Position numbers and translations under genes: made by a program
Notes under the pieces: model-generated
The model's database searches: none
Told to the model about the DNA's origin: nothing
The model's input: the letters and a program-made list of their open reading frames with translations, nothing else
Source of the DNA: Ehretia macrophylla
Taxonomy: Eukaryota > Streptophyta > Magnoliopsida > Boraginales > Ehretiaceae
NCBI GenBank assembly: GCA_037974665.1
Contig: CM075765.1
Coordinates: 13,077,501 to 13,141,500, forward strand
Direction: 5' to 3'
Length of the DNA: 64,000 nt
Shown here: positions 22,546 to 34,039 of the stretch, one piece after another
How the letters are laid out: every line of letters begins with the position of its first letter
Numbering within the stretch: position 1 is the first letter of the stretch

Positions 22546-25157
22546 TGTGATACCCCGAACCTGGCATGTATTCAATAGCATTTAAAGTTCATTTAAATTG
22601 CATTTTATTGACTTTTCACCTTCTTTGACCAAACTAGTTGACTTTTCATCTACATTGACCAACTAGGACAAGGTGAAAATTTTTGAAATGTTTAATAAAG
22701 GGCAAACTTGGGATTAGAAATAAAAAAATGCAATGTTAAGTTAGTCAAATTTTGGGTCAACTTTGGAATTAAATCTGAACCAATTGGGAAAGATTTAGGT
22801 AGCAAATTATATATGTTGGAAAGCTCTATGAGTCTAGTTTCTGAGGCTTCAAACCGTTCGTAAATTGGAGTTTTCTAGAAGAAGTTATGGCCGTTTTCGT
22901 AAGGTCGCGTATAGCTGTTTTGGTTTAGCGGGTTGACCGAATCTTTGACCTTTGACTTCTTGTCATTTCTTTTTCTAAATAAGCAGAATGCAAACGAAAA
23001 AAACATAGAATAAAGGCTTGAAACCATGAGGAAAAGAAGGAGAGAAAAAAAAAAGAAAATTTCAACTACAAATCACCAAATCTTTGCGTGAGCTTGCACG
23101 GGGTGGTTTCTGAGGCACTCTACGAGGTTTTCCTAGCGTCTAGAAGCGTCTAAGGTGAGGGTTTCATGTTTATTTGCGCATTTGAAAATGTTGAACATAA
23201 ACTTTAATTTTTGTGATTTAACCGTAGGTTGTTATTTTGTCCGTTTCGTTGCTTAAAGAATGTTCCCTAGCAATTGTAGAACGTGTATTTATAGCTTTTT
23301 AACATTTTCTGCGATTGAATATCGAATTTGAAATATAAATTGTGTAATAAATAGTAAATTATGAATAGTAAACCCCCGTTTTGATGAAGTTGCTCTGTTA
23401 CGCGTTCTGTTGATGTAGAAAGGTGCTAGATATGCTAGAATGCCTAAATGTGTGGTTTAATTGGAATGTGTAATGGAAAAACGGAGAAAAATAGCTTAGT
23501 AAAAGTCGGGGTCGTTTAGGTCGAGTTTGGCGTTTTCTCGTTTTGCGTGTTGGCATTATTTCAGGAGGCCATGGAAGCACTTTTGGTGCGATTATGGCGT
23601 TGGTTGGGTGTTTGGTTGGTATAGTTGTAGTTCAAACGAGCAAAGGGGGAAATCGGGACTTTGTGTGAATTCTAGGGTAAAGTAGGGTTTCGGGGTCTTT
23701 AGACGTGCCTTATGGTGACCTAGGAGGATTGGTGAATTCGGTTTTCAAAGCTCGTGGCTCGTTTGAAAGTAGTAGCGTTTTGAAAGTTGGGGTCATTTTT
23801 GGAATTTTGTGTGATTTCATATTATATTGCTTATAGAATGTTTATAATGCTTATAGAATGTTTATATTGCTTATAGAATGCTTATAATGCCTATAGGATA
23901 CTTGTTATTGCTTGATAAGGTTAATTGGTGTTGTTCTTGTTACTTGTTTGATTGTAAATGCTTGTTAATGCTTATTACGCTTGTTAGAGTTGATTGTTGA
24001 TTGAAATGTTTATCAATTGTTGATAATGCTTGATATCTTGTTTATCACTCGTTTATCGCCTTGTATCGAGTTTTGCATTGCATAGTGTCCAGCGCGTGAG
24101 TGATGGGCCTCTCTGGGTAGCCTCGGGTTGCCAGTGTTGGTTGCTCTAGCTCCGTGGCTATTCCCTTTCTCGCTTGGGTTGCCTCCCAGGGAGATTTGGG
24201 TTGTAGAATTGATGGATACTTCCGGGGTATTCCAAACTGGTGTTATAAGGTGGATGCGCGCTTATTGTCATCGTTGTCAACATCAAGCTCGAGATTGATG
24301 TATCGCTCGTGAAATGGTACATTGCTCGTATGAGTGAACCATAGCCTTCAGAGTGTGGTATAGCTTTGAATGGTTGTGTTAATGCTTTCAGAAATTGCTT
24401 ATTGTATTGATTGTTTGTCTTGATTGCTTATTTATCAGTTATATTGCTTAATTGTCTTATTTGCATTGCACGACTTTCTTTCTCTCCAACTCGATATCTG
24501 TCTCGCCCTCACTGAGTATACGTGTTATGTATACTCACTCCTCACCACCACATTTCAGGAAATGTCATGTTAGCTGAAAAGTTCATGATTTCATGAAAGT
24601 TCGTCCCTGAAGAGTTGTCTTGTGTGCCTATGTGTCTTGAGTGTCGAAGTTGTAAAGATATATGCTTTCATATGTTGTATGTATTTGTTGTTAAAAGAAA
24701 TGTAATTTAAATCTAGCTAGGTAGTTGAGGTAAATTAATAAGCTAGTTTCTGTAATCAGTTAGCATAGCTTAACTTCAATGCATGTTGTAATGTCCAAAG
24801 GAAAAGAGCTAGAATGGCATGATAGTTTATTTTATGCAGTAGCTTAGTATGGTTTAATTTTCAAGTTTGAGTGTACTTGTCAAAAATGAAAAGAGATAGG
24901 TTAGCTTTTAAATTGGAAATATATGTATACTTGCTGAGTTTAATTGTTGAGAACCGAGGCTCGGATGGCCTTGAGGAAGTTTTGTATGGTTGGACACGGT
25001 GGTGGTCCATTTATATGCTATTACAGGTTTTACATTTCGCCTAGAAACAAGGGAGACTCCGTCCGTTTTCCCTAAAAATTTTGCCCGGGTTTGGATTTGG
25101 GTTGTGATTAGATCGATTGATAGAACTCCCGGTCTCGAGAGGGATCGGGGTATTACA
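22546..25157 (+). repeat. 3' LTR of the non-autonomous element
   Basis: A near copy of 18228–20837. The last 7 bases are TATTACA instead of TGTTACA. It is followed by the AATGC target duplication. All internal modules of the 5' LTR are present at equivalent places. Confidence 0.93.
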
Positions 25158-25162
25158 AATGC

Positions 25163-26326
25163 ACCATAATGCACTAATGAGAGAAGTCCAGAAAGCCCCT
25201 CTAATGACCAAGGTAAGTCACCTTACCAAATAGAAGACTCTGTCATTATAACCTTACCATAGTGAAATGCCCAGCCTCACTATTCGGTTATGAACTTATA
25301 ATTTTGATGCAAGCCTCATAGCATAGACCTTCTATGCGGATCACCACGCACATATACTACTCACTCGTATCAAGGACCTTTTGCATACAATTATATATCA
25401 AATAATTTAGATAATATATCATGCTCATAATGAATGCATTGATTTATTAACTGACTAATATCCAATATACTGAGATATCTTAGTGTTAGTGGTCTTTAGG
25501 GCATCCAATCCCAATAATGACCTAATTTTATAATAGTTCAAATAGTGGAATGAAATTATATGAAGAATGATGAGATTATGATAATAGAATATCGCAAGAC
25601 GCAGAACAGTGTGCACATAATATTCAATTAAATAGGATTATGTTCAAGTTCTAGGAAAGTTCACGAGTCAAAAATGTATCGTCTAAGAAAATATAACTTT
25701 TGTAGTTCATAAAGCTGATCATGTAAGAAGATATTTAAGATCTTTAACTTATGTCTTATAATATCATTAAATAATTAAATACAAAACTTATTTTCATATA
25801 CCTTAATTAAATCATGTTGAAATAATATAAAATTATATGTAAATCTAATATATACACATCTTTAAAGGTGTATATCATGAATTATATAAGTTTCACTAAT
25901 TTGATTTTATCTCCACTTACTCTATATTTTTATGTTTGTCAAGTGATGGCAAAACAAACTTACACAAATATTATATGGTGAGTGGAGAGAGGGACAAATA
26001 GTATTTATTTAGTGCTCGTATATCAGTTTCACCTATCATAGAGTTGATTGCACTATATGTTATATGACCCTTCATGAACCCACTAATCCTACTAACTCTA
26101 TTATAATTCAGGATTATAATAAACCATTAACCTCACTAAGTACAGCATAATGTAGCATTATAATTTAGGTGGTTATAAGAACCTTTCAAGAACTTGGTTT
26201 CAATGTAACATTATATATATTGGACTCTTCATATTTCCCTTATCCTTTCATGATCTTATACACGATTTATGACTTTGATCATTGAAATATCACTATTTTT
26301 AATATAAATTATGTGATCATGAAGGT
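25163..26326. other. AT-rich repeat-derived DNA
   Basis: 25163–25520 looks like the right half of the minus-strand copia-like LTR interrupted at 18228. 25520–26326 is AT-rich with no ORF of note and no recognisable element; nothing more can be said of it. Confidence 0.4.
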
Positions 26327-27164
26327 TGTGAGACTCGAGCATGCATTAATGTGAATTTATCTATCTTAATTGCTATTTGAACTAATATATGCATTTAATT
26401 ACTTATTCTAGCATTGAAATGTACTTGTGCATTTGGATTTGCATTTAATTTCAATTTGAGTTACATTTCATCTAATTTGCCTAGGAAGGTAAATTTGTAA
26501 AATATGCATGAATTGAAGGGTAGAGTGGTCTTTACACTATTAAGTATCTTCTAGCTTAGTATAATTGCAATTAAAACAAGTTAGCAAGGGTAACTTGGTC
26601 ATTTTAGCTTGTAAGATGTTTTGACTCATTTTTAACCTAGTCTTTTATCCCTTTGAAAATTCAGCAAATCCAAGAGGGAGAGATGAGAGAGGCGGCCAAA
26701 TAGAGAGAGAAGAGAAGATATTTTGCTATTTTAGAGACTTGGCATTTTTAGAGCAAATCTAGCAGTTTAGAGCACTTAGAGTTGGTTTTTGGCAAAGTTT
26801 TTTTCTAGCTTTATTATTCCTTGCATCTTATATCTTCCATTAACATCTAAGGTAAGGGAGTCTTGTACTCTATGTGAAGATCATGATATACATGCTTATA
26901 AACTTGTTTTATGCTTTGAAATGACTTATAATGCAAGAATAACTATTTGAAGGCTTGTTTCATGGTATATATTGAGTGATATATGTTTGTTGCTATGTAA
27001 AAGTTTAGAGAATGAATCTATGGATTATATCTTGAGTTGAGAACTAAATATGGTCTTTTACAAGTGTTTATATGTGATAGCATGGAAAATAAGAACCCAA
27101 AAGCATGCTTCTAGCCTAGAAATCAAAGTGCAAATGTGTTGTAGAAAAATGTTATGGGCGGAAG

Positions 27165-30100
27165 TGTAACGTCTCGATCCCTCACAGGACTAGAACCCTT
27201 ATTCACTCCGCTAACAATAACCCGACCATAACCCTAGGCACGAAAAATGAGAAAAAACAGACAGAGTTTTCCCTGTACTTAGGCCAAACCGAAATCTGCA
27301 CTCATAAGAAATCACAACAACAGGCATATATATATATAACTTTACTTCAACTCATATGACCCCACGAGTATACTTTCATGCATTTCCATTAGCCATTAGC
27401 ACGCTAGGACCATAAAAACACTTATTATACCACTCTAATACCTCTTAATCTAAACTATTACAGTTATATAAACATATTACAAGCTATTCACATAAACTTT
27501 AACTTTAACTCTTTACATTCAATAAATACATACAATTTCATAAATTCAATACACTTGAATCATAACACATAAAACATTCACTTCTGCCACGCACTTGCAC
27601 CTGCTCTTCTGATCCTTGAGTTGCAATCCCTACCTTGCCTGTAAAGTTGTTGTTGAAAAGGGTAAGCATATGCTTACGCTCAGTGAGGGAGGGATAAAAC
27701 GGGAAAGTTTTCAAAAAAATTATTTTTGTGCAATGCATATAAGACATTTATATAACATTAGCTAAGCACTTAAGAACACTAGGTACAACATTATACATTA
27801 TGAACTTGGAAGCTTTAATATTTAGGCGCTAAATAAATACTTTGTAAGAAAACTCAAAAATATAACATCACATGAAAAACTTGAAACATTATACGCTAAA
27901 TGCTAGAACACTTTATGAAATATAAGCATATAACATGCTAACATGATATACTTGAAGACATTAAAGCATTAAACATAAAAGATGTGAGATACGCTAAGAC
28001 ATAATATTAACTTTATAACACGAAACATTAACATTAAGTGCTAATTAAACACATTTAAAAAGGATACGCTTCTAAGTAACTCTCCAATGACATAGGGCCC
28101 AAGTGAGAGTCACACACTAAAATGATATCACGCACGAACCCACATGGACGCCAACTTTTCCATGTGATCTTAATATTTCATGAAACTTCAATTGCCGGCA
28201 TCATTATCTATCCAATGGGCTCCTGGTGCACCCATAAACCTATAACCCACGCCTATGGATGCACATTTTTCCGTGGGATAGGGAATACTCGCGGAAGATG
28301 CTTGGCCACTGGTAAGCTCGTTGCCTCCCAGTGGATCATCATCCCATCTACGCCAAATGCGATGGTTGCAACCATGAAAGTGCTAGTTAGCAGTACTGTT
28401 AGTTCGCTTGAATCATTTATAGCACTTAACATGTTGCCACGTTGAAACACTTAAGCATTTGGATATAATAAATACACGTAAGTGAGAGGTGATAAAATAG
28501 GCCACTCTCATGCACATATACTTTAACATGCTCTGACATCATTAATCATGCACTACATTACTTGAGCTAAGTGTCATGCTTTGAAGACATCCATTAGATA
28601 TACTTCAACAAGCTAACGTTGATGGGGAGCTCAACTACTAAAACATTCTTTACTTTTCAAAACTCGAAAACATTTCTTATATTACATAGCTTGAAAAGAT
28701 TCTTTATCTACAACCATGACATATAGCATATAGCAAAATAAAGCACTTAAAATGCACATAGGAATGATCCATCACATTTTCCAAGCTTAAGGATACAAAA
28801 CTGGCTTCAAACCTCTCTCAACGCCTTGGACAATCAACTGAAACATTCTTGTGGCTCTAAACATTTCATAACCCCCTAGATGACATTAACTATATTAACA
28901 TTTAACAAGTTAAACTTCATAACTAGCTCAACTTCAACTATACCACAAAGGAATATCAAATTAACCATTCAATCATGACAATTACACTTAAACACTAAAC
29001 ATAACTCAACTGTAAATCATGGCCTAAGAACCATTTTCATGCTTTAGGATCATTAAACACGCACTAACCACTTTACATTACAAGACATGTTAAAATGACA
29101 CTCTGTAGTTCATGTACTTTGCATTCATTCTCAAGCAATTCACGTAGCATGCACGGGTTCCAACATATCTAAATTCATTAAACACATTAATTTCGCTTTA
29201 ATTTCTAAGCTAAAGCATCTAATCCTCTTAACTAGATAAGTTCAATCCAATTTCTAACAAGTATTCTAACTTTATTTATATTGGCCCTTTATACTTTTTA
29301 ACGAATTAGCAACCCACCAAGCATCGAAGTGACACTATGTATTCACTAAACATTCAACTGCCATTTATGAACCACAACTAAGCTTTGAAAACACACACGG
29401 CTCAAATTGCACAAAAGTCCTTTTGTCACTTTACACTACAACATCCTAGTTCGTACATTAAAACAATGCCATAATCATACCATAATCACTACCTAACACA
29501 TTTAGCACTATCCAACACATCCAAACACCCTCGGTCTACAAAATATACACATTGCCCCTTTATGTTCAAACCAACTTTTCCAAGTTCTAACCAATTCCTA
29601 GTGAGTTGAAGCATTAAACTAGTTATATTAGTACCTATGTCACTCTATTTACACCTTAGAGCAAGCATCTAGCCACTAGAATCATAAACTTTACACAAAA
29701 GTACTATTTATCTTCTTCTAAATCTAACTCTCTTTTCAAGTTTTACATGCACTCAAGCTAATCTAGGCATTAAACAAGTTACTAGAACATTTATAGTACC
29801 CTTTAAAAGTATTATATCATACATATATATACATAACATTAGATCTAGCCCTAGATTTCTCTTTTTTTTTCTTTTTTTTTCTTTTTTTCTCTGCTTGGCC
29901 GATTGAGCCTCGTTTTTTTTCCTTTTGTTTTGTGGTTTGCTATATGGATGTATATGTAATATGATATATGTATATAATATATGTATATGGTTTTGGGTTA
30001 AAAGGTTTGTGTTTAGGGTTAGTTAAACAAAAATACAAGAAAAGCCCAAAAGTGTAGTCTAGTTTTCACTATTCATGCGAGACACAAAATATTTTTCTAC

Positions 30101-30482
30101 CCACCTTCCCGAAATACTATGCAAATAAAAATTATGAACGTATGTCCAAAATTACTTATATAATAAGGAAAAAATACGAGATTTATAAAATAAAATAACT
30201 TAATTTTTACCCCGGGCTCAGGGTTCATTTTAAAATGGTGAAAATTAATCTACTAAATATGACAGACAACTCCACCTAATAAAAATGCCAAATTAATAGG
30301 TTAAATCATTTATTTGAATTAATTTAGATGTTAGTTACACATTTAAACAAATAAACAAAGTAAACTACTAAATATACACAAATACAAAAGTAAACACATA
30401 ATTTCATACAAACACTTTAAATAAACATATAATTATATGCAAATAAGTGCTATGCTCTATTTACTAGGTCCGGGGCATTATA
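27165..30482 (-). mobile_element. 3.3-kb solo LTR, Ty3/gypsy-type, minus strand
   Basis: On the plus strand it runs from TGTAACGTCTCGATCCCTC to GGTCCGGGGCATTATA; read on the minus strand it ends …GGGATCGAGACGTTACA like the other LTRs. Near-identical flanks ggaag (27160–27164) and agaag (30483–30487) act as the 5-bp target duplication. It has no internal region or second LTR, so it probably arose by LTR–LTR recombination. It contains the CTCACTGAG hairpin (27662–27677 on the plus strand). No gene is present; ORFs such as 28122–28445 have no recognisable content. Confidence 0.8.
27662..27677 (-). other. CTGAG-anchored LTR hairpin, copy E
   Basis: On the minus strand CCCTCACTGAGC is followed by the perfect 16-bp palindrome GTAAGCATATGCTTAC, then a pyrimidine run and an acceptor-like TTTACAG (about 27640 on the plus strand). 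The stem lies three to four bases further from CTGAG than in copies A–D. Confidence 0.5.
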
Positions 30483-30487
30483 AGAAG

Positions 30488-30620
30488 TGTTACCGGTCTT
30501 ATTCAACACGACCGTATTTTTGTAGTGCTCTCTGACAGTTGTGTTACCGGTCTTGTTGAACACGACCGTGTACACGACCATATGGGGCGAAATTGTTACC
30601 GGTCTTGTTCATCAAGACCG
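30488..30620 (+). repeat. Triplicate hairpin-forming repeat in the gypsy LTR
   Basis: Three copies of a 27-bp unit starting TGTTACCGGTCTT lie at 30488–30514, 30542–30568 and 30594–30620, spaced 54 and 52 bp apart. Each can fold CGGTC against GACCG; the third has a perfect 8-bp stem CGGTCTTG/CAAGACCG around TTCAT. The first copy starts exactly after the solo-LTR target duplication. Confidence 0.85.
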
Positions 30621-31344
30621 GGTACACGACTGCCAGAATGGATTTTTGATGCCCCAATTGCATGGCTTCGATCGGGTGTTCATGAGAGTTCTTATTCGCA
30701 TGCTATGAGTTGTTTAATTGTTCGTTTCAATGCTAAATGTGTTCAATTGTTATTGGATATATGTTTAATGAAACTTATTTGTAGATGAATGAAGGTATTG
30801 TTGCATAACGAACATATTGTAGTTTTGTAGTGAATGTGTTGTAGCGTAATGAATATATTGTTGAGTAATAAATGTGTTGTTGAGTCATGATTGTGTTTGA
30901 TGCTATGTGTGTTACGTGTTTGATGCGATGCGTTGGATGGATACCCTTATGTGATGTGAAGTGTTTGGTTACAACCCTAGTCAGTCATGGTAACGTCTTG
31001 TCGTGCTAGCTGGTAGAGGGCTTGCCTGTAGTTGCATGACTACCTTGTACTATTCTTTTCTCTTGTGTGGTCGGTGAAGGCCATGGTGAGATTAGTCGTA
31101 GGATCATGTACATCATGAGACACACTCAAGCGAGAGAAGTCAGAGTTCGTGGCGGTGTTATAAGGTGTTAGCTTCAACGAGTGTTTAAAAGCGGTAACGT
31201 GATTATGTGATGTTTAGCCTTAATGTTTCGAGGTTGTTAAGCGAACGCAAGTACGTGAATACTTATGTGATATGTTTTTTCCGATGTGATCAAACGATTT
31301 TCAGGTTACAGCTTTCAAATTTCCTATTATGTCCTTCTCTCACT

Positions 31345-31359
31345 GAGCCTGTTTAGCTC
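31345..31359 (+). other. CTGAG-anchored LTR hairpin, copy D
   Basis: GAGC (31345–31348) pairs with GCTC (31356–31359) around a 7-nt loop; an outer T–A pair makes five pairs. It is preceded by TCTCACT and followed by a T-rich run and AAAACAG. It is the shortest stem of the series, but anchor, loop length and position agree. Confidence 0.45.
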
Positions 31360-31880
31360 ATTCCTTTTTAAGGCATAAAACAGGTGTGCTTGGTGTAGAC
31401 TATGTGCACAGGAAAGCTGTTAACGAGTCCGAGAATATGGCTTATGATTGAGATGTTTTAGTTAATAAAAACAATGTTGTTAGTTGTTTAGTTTTATTGT
31501 TTGGAAGACCTTTGAAGTTCATGTAATGCATACTTGATAACTTGTCTTTCTTTAAGTCTAGTGGTTTTGTTCTTTATATGGTTTGTCACGTTGGATCATG
31601 ATCACAACTAGCTAGGCTTACATCCTATTATATCTTTATGTCCAAGAATGTTTTAGCATTGAAATATGTTATCTTCTGTCATCAAAAAGAATGAATGTAT
31701 ATTTAGCGAATTTTCGCAAATGAATTATGAAGCGTTGTATATGGATTATGGGAATTTGAGATATGGTATGTTGGGTTTTGTTATGTTCGTGGGTTGTTCA
31801 TGTTCTGGTGTTAAAGTGTTCGTGTCGCATCACGTCTTGAGCTTGGTTCTCAATAGATCGGGTTTGGGTTGTGACATTTG

Positions 31881-31892
31881 TGATATCAGAGC
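31881..31892 (+). other. Primer-binding site of the gypsy element
   Basis: TGATATCAGAGC is one base off the canonical TGGTATCAGAGC complementary to initiator tRNA-Met. It lies four bases after the LTR end. Confidence 0.85.
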
Positions 31893-32133
31893 TTAGCTTG
31901 TGTAAGTGTAAGCCAGGATATGACTTTCGATCTAAGTGTTTTGTGATCCAAGGTGAAGTGTCGTGATATGGTTATGTGTTTATATGCATAAGAATATATT
32001 CAAGATGTGCGTGAATGGAATGACATGAAGTAAGTGTTAATGTTATGTTTAGCTTATACTAATTGATATTAACTATCTTATGATATAAACTGTTTATATG
32101 TGCTATAATTGTTCATGACCTTTATGTTCTAAG

Positions 32134-34039
32134 ATGGCACCGAAAGGTAAACCTCATCGAGAGCCTTCCAAAGAGGCCAAGCCAGTTCCGCCAGTCCCGA
32201 CAGGGAATCAGGGGTTTGAACAAATGGCTCAGATATTGAACAGGGTTGTAGCTGTTTTGGAACGACAGGAAACTGATCGGGGAAATCAGTACAATGACCA
32301 TCAACACCACAATAACAATCATGGTGTATTGGGAGTAATGGAAGTCACGGTGGTAATAGAGATCATGGTGGCTATGCTAGGGGAAATGTTAGAGGTGATG
32401 AAGGCCACAGTGGTAACGGAGAGCAAAGTGGCTATGCTAAAGGTGGTATGGGTTCGTTAGAAGGGTTTCTTCATTATGGAGCACCTTGGTTTGCTGGAGA
32501 ACCAGATGATGAGGCGATATAATATAGTATCTTTGATGCTTCAGACTATACTGATGAGAAAAAGATAGTGTTTGTTGTCTTCCTATTTGACAATGATGCC
32601 AAATAGTAGTGGAGGATCACGAAGGCTCAATGGGAGCACCAACAGATTCCTTATTTATAGGAGAACTTCATGACGGCATTTAGGGCCAATTATATTTCTA
32701 CACTTGCTCGAGAGAGGAAAGAGGAGGAATTTCTAAACCTAAGGCAAGGTGATCTGTCAGTAGCTCAGTATGAGGCAAGGTACAATAAGTTGTCTCAGTA
32801 TGCGCCTGAGAAGGTATACTCTACAGAAACGTGGATCATGAGATTTATTCGAGGGTTGAGTCCTGAGATTCAGGATTTCTTGGCTCAGCTTGAGTTTTCT
32901 CTTTTTACTAAGGCTTTTGAAGCAGCTTGGAAAGTGGAGAAGAAGAAGAGAGAGAATCCGCCTGAGTCGAGCCAATAGTTTAAACGGTCATCCCAACCGC
33001 AGGGCCAGTCGAGGTCGTTTCAGACTCAGGGCCAACAAAGGCCAATCCAGCCACACAGCCAACAACTTTCATTTCAGTCACAGGCCCCAAGTTAGAGTCA
33101 GATTAGACCGGTTGTTATGAGGACTCAGTAGAGTAGTCCGAGTGTGTTTTCAACTTAGGGATTTTCAGGTAGAGGTGCTTCTGGTTCAACTCAATTGTGT
33201 TTCTACTGCAATCGTAAAGGGCACAATGAGAATAGTTGTTGGAGGAAGTCTGGTAAATGCATAGGTTGTGGAAGTGATCAGCATAGGGCTAAGGATTGCC
33301 CTAAGTTAAAAAATGTTCAGAGTCAATCCGCAGGTCGAGGCCAGGGTGGCAATCAGCGTGCCCAAGCTAGGGTGTATGCTTTGAAGAAGGAGAAAGTACC
33401 TGAGGCAGCCGTCGTGGTAGAAGGGGCCTTCCTAATTCTTGATTAGTTGGTTAAAGTGTTGATTGATCCTGGTGCTACTCGTTCCTTTATTTCTACTTCT
33501 TGTATACAATGTGTTAAATTGCTAGTTGAGAAACTTTCATTTCAATTAAAAGTTTTTACACCTTTGGGTAGTTAATTTACTACCGAGTCAGTTTGTAAAG
33601 ATTGTAAGATTCGGATTAGGGATCAAGAGTTTTCGGTTGATCTAGTCTTGTTACCTATTCAAGGCTACGAGGTTATTTTGAGAATGGATTGGTTATCTAA
33701 GTATCAAGCTCGAGTGAATTATTAGACCAAAGTGGTTAAGTTTCAGAAACCGGGTTGTCCAGTGGTAAAGGTAACGGGGAATCGTGACTCTTTGAGAAGT
33801 CTTCTCATTTCTTCATTAAAAGCTATCAAACTTGTGAGGAAGGGTTGTGATGGATTTATTTCTTATCTGATTAACAAGCCTTCTGATGAGTTGAAGTTAG
33901 ATGAGGTTCCAATTATTTGAGAATATCCTGCTGCCTTTCCCGAGGAATTACCATGAGTGCCACCGGAGAGAGATGTGGAGTTTGTGATCAATGTGCTACT
34001 GGGGACTCAACCTATATCTAAAGCATCGTTTCGTATGGC
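32134..34039 (+). pseudogene. gag–protease–RT start of the Ty3/gypsy element (broken)
   Basis: Readable pieces in order: gag N-terminus from Met at 32134; the retrotransposon gag core at 32670–32978 (ARYNKLSQYAP, IRGLSPEIQ); two CCHC knuckles at about 33195–33300 (CFYCNRKGHNENSC and CIGCGSDQHRAKDC); an aspartic protease site LIDPGATRSFIS at about 33460; the linker to RT at 33732–34035. In-frame stops (for example near 33447, 33573, 33723) and frameshifts between the pieces show it is dead. In the intact family this polyprotein forms the particle and enzymes for reverse transcription. Confidence 0.9.

Larger units (their letters stand above)
18228..25157 (+). mobile_element. Complete non-autonomous LTR retrotransposon, Ty3/gypsy-type
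   Basis: The element runs from TGTGATACCCC to …GTATTACA and is flanked by identical 5-bp target duplications AATGC (18223–18227 and 25158–25162). Parts: 5' LTR 18228–20837 (2610 bp), primer-binding site 20840–20851, non-coding body 20838–22545 (1708 bp), purine tract 22531–22545, 3' LTR 22546–25157 (2612 bp). The two LTRs differ at about 55 sites by hand count (about 2%), mostly transitions, so the insertion is fairly recent. No gag, protease, RT or integrase reading frame exists, so it must have moved with proteins of another element. It is inserted in an older repeat. Confidence 0.93.
26327..31876 (+). repeat. 5' LTR of the gypsy element, split by a solo LTR
   Basis: The left piece 26327–27164 carries the U3-like part with donor-like AAGGTAAGGG (about 26850). 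The right piece 30488–31876 carries the hairpin repeat triplet, the CTCACTGAG hairpin (31345–31359), an acceptor-like AAACAG (about 31382) and the terminus 'gggttgtgaca'. Together they give about 2.2 kb. The pieces are separated by the inverted solo LTR 27165–30482 and its target duplication. Confidence 0.75.

Noticed and set aside
28122-28445. 107-codon ORF within the solo LTR
   Set aside because: It lies inside the central GC-richer module of a solo LTR, with no domain, start context or partner frame to support it.
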